DNA of 64,000 nt from Helicobacter pylori (GTDB taxonomy: Bacteria > Campylobacterota > Campylobacteria > Campylobacterales > Helicobacteraceae). The stretch lies in NCBI RefSeq assembly GCF_009689985.1, contig NZ_QBAW01000003.1:1-64000 (forward strand). The letters are read 5' to 3'. Positions 62,247 to 64,000 of this stretch are shown in pieces. The notes below the pieces were generated by a model that did not search any database, was not told where the DNA came from, and saw only the letters and a list, made by a program, of their open reading frames with translations. The translations under genes were made by a program, and so were the position numbers. How positions within the stretch are numbered: the stretch's first letter is position 1; each line of letters starts with the position of its first letter.

Positions 62247-64000
62247 TGGATACCATAAAAAACATTCCATTAAGGACTTTTGTTTTACTCTACAAAAGCT
62301 CACCAAAATGTGTTGTGTTGGCATCAATTACAGTGCTATTTATCGGCATTATTCCATCTATAAATATTCTTGTTATGATAAGATTGATTGATATTGTAGT
62401 AGACCTATTGCAAAATCATACGCATTTTGAATACAGCTTGCTGTTACCAACTTTGCTACTATGGGGAGCCTTGCTGTTTTTAACGCATGTGTTCTCAGGA
62501 ATTTCATCAAGCTTGCAAACCATTATTGCTGAACAATTTTCTATAAACATCATCACTCAGCTCGCTAATAAACTCACAAAAGTTAAAAATCTAAATTTTT
62601 TTGAAAACAAAGATCACACTATTAAGCTTAACGCTATCCATAACGGACTGCACATCCGCCCCCTAAATTATGTCAGTAATCTCTTTTTCAATCTGCAACG
62701 CATTATAGGGCTTGTAAGTCTGTTTGGGATATTATTTTCCATTAGTATTTATCTACCCTTTATAATGATTTTTGCAACAATGCCTTGTATTCTCATATCC
62801 AACCATATAGCAAAAAAACATAGCACTTCCATAGATAAGCTTCAAGACCAAAAAGAGAGCATGCAAAATTACCTATACTCTGGATTAGATAACCAAAAGA
62901 ACAAGGACAACTTGTTATTTAACTTCATGCTAAATTTTCATCATAAATTTATTGAAAACAAAGAACTGTATCTTAATCATTTTGTGAAAGCAGCCCAAAA
63001 AAACTTAATATTCACCATATATACTGATATTTTAACCACTATTTTAAGTATTGCACTATTTTTTCTAATGGTTTTTATTATCCTTTCAAAATCAATTGGT
63101 GTGGGAGCAATTGCTGGGTATATCCAAGCATTTAGCTCTACCCAGCAGCAACTACAAGATTTATCATTTTATGGAAAGTGGTTTTTTGCTATCAATAAAT
63201 ACTTTGAAAATTATTTCTGTATTTTAGATCACAAAACACCAAAACCAGAAACACAAATCAAATTAGAAGAAAAAATCCATAGCATTACATTTGAAAATGT
63301 TAGTTTCTCTTATCCTAATTCAAAGCTTATTTTTGAAAACTTTAATCTCTCTTTACACTCTGATAAAATTTATGCATTAGTCGGCAAGAATGCTAGCGGA
63401 AAAACTACGCTGATTAAATTATTGCTAGGGTTTTATATCCCAAATTCAGGTCAAATTATTATCAATAACAAATACTCATTACAGGATTTAGAGCTAAACA
63501 GCTACCACCAACAAATGAGCGCTATATTCCAAGATTTTTCTCTTTATGCTGGGTATAGCATTGATGATAATCTTTTCATGCAAAACAACCCCACAAGAGA
63601 GCAATTAAAGCAAAAGAGAGAAATGCTAAAATCTTTTGATGAGAATTTTCAAAATTGTCTTAATGATTATAGCAACGCATTATTTGGAACACAGTATAAT
63701 GGGATAGATTTTTCTCTGGGTCAAAAGCAACGCATAGCTACCATAAGAGCCTTTTTAAAACCAAGTAATTGTATTGTTTTAGATGAGCCAAGCAGCGCCA
63801 TCGATCCCATTATGGAAAAAGAGTTTTTAGATTTTATTTTTAAAAAATCGCAATCTAAGATGGCTTTAATTATTACACACCGCATGAATAGTGTCAAGCA
63901 AGCTGATGAAATTATCGTGTTAGATCAAGGCAAACTAATAGAACAGGGTAACTTTGAAACCCTTATGAAAAAACAGGGATTATTTTACGAATTGTTTTTG
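62247..64000 (+). CDS. ABC exporter with fused membrane and ATPase domains (partial)
   Basis: The gene runs off the window, so the stop is not seen. 584 codons are present and the frame is open to the end. The N-terminal half has about five to six membrane helices (for example VLFIGIIPSINILVMI and LLTTILSIALFFLMVFI). The ATPase domain has Walker A VGKNASGKTTLIKLLL (about 378-392), signature FSLGQKQRIATIRAF (about 489), Walker B IVLDEPSSAIDP and the ITHRMNSV H-loop. The final codons (QGLFYELFL) are typical of a near-complete C-terminus. It corresponds to HP0600, annotated as a lantibiotic/multidrug exporter (SpaB-like); substrate unknown. Divergent from flaA. Confidence 0.88.

Overview
The window is a chromosomal segment of Helicobacter pylori. 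This rests on the genes and their order: a fucosyltransferase (FutB-type) end, aspA, murA, gltX2, frxA, oipA/hopH, the hydABCDE hydrogenase operon, mdaB, ispG, mutS2, the tandem Lewis-antigen-type glycosyltransferases, a giant VacA-like autotransporter (FaaA), hefABC, hemE, magIII and flaA. Codon use, simple-sequence tracts inside or next to surface genes, and IS605-type DNA agree with that. Compared with strain 26695 as I remember it, the segment runs from about HP0651 down to HP0600.

Layout. 1-8.0 kb: the end of futB, a degenerate uracil-DNA-glycosylase-like gene, aspA, murA, a small membrane protein, galU, slt, a YggT protein and gltX2, nearly all on the minus strand. 8.1-11.4 kb: a tight minus-strand cluster pcnB/cca - SRPBCC protein - 3-hydroxyisobutyrate-dehydrogenase-like protein - frxA; the middle pair looks like accessory cargo. 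11.5-14.3 kb: queC, oipA (reading frame open, predicted ON), a Tyr/Gly/Pro-rich lipoprotein and a Lys-rich exported protein. 14.3-20.0 kb: hydABCDE, the uptake [NiFe]-hydrogenase and its maturation genes. 20.1-26.3 kb: mdaB, a DUF262/DUF1524 (GmrSD-like) gene behind a 13-base T tract, a Sel1-repeat Cys-rich protein, dapD and ispG. 26.5-32.3 kb: a DapC-type aminotransferase, murC, a small membrane protein, mutS2 and ppa. 32.3-35.2 kb: two GT25 glycosyltransferases, one OFF through a 15-base C tract, then adk. 35.2-40.4 kb: aspS, cheV, ligA and a ribbon-helix-helix-like protein. 40.7-42.2 kb: an ABC ATPase with a frameshifted permease. 42.2-51.8 kb: faaA. 52.0-52.2 kb: a non-autonomous IS200/IS605-family remnant. 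52.2-59.1 kb: hemE-hefA-hefB-hefC plus a small outer-membrane protein. 59.2-62.1 kb: a second small outer-membrane protein, magIII, and flaA with a sigma-28 promoter. 62.2-64.0 kb: an ABC exporter running off the window.

How the genes work together. Housekeeping pathways represented are peptidoglycan precursors and lysine/DAP (murA, murC, dapD, the DapC-type enzyme, slt), isoprenoids (ispG), heme (hemE), tRNA charging (gltX2 and aspS, both of the kind that needs an amidotransferase) and DNA repair (ligA, magIII, mutS2). Between them sit host-interaction genes: OipA, Lewis-antigen glycosyltransferases, FaaA, FlaA and a Sel1 protein. Three loci carry length-variable tracts: CT in oipA, C15 in a GT25 gene, and T13 upstream of the DUF262 gene.

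The most interesting items are the ~265-bp IS605-family relic with matching end hairpins and an omega-RNA-like 3' end next to faaA; the phase-off GT25 gene with heptad repeats beside its near-duplicate; the inserted SRPBCC/dehydrogenase pair feeding into frxA; and the DUF262/DUF1524 gene with a homopolymer at its promoter. No tRNA, rRNA or CRISPR array was seen.
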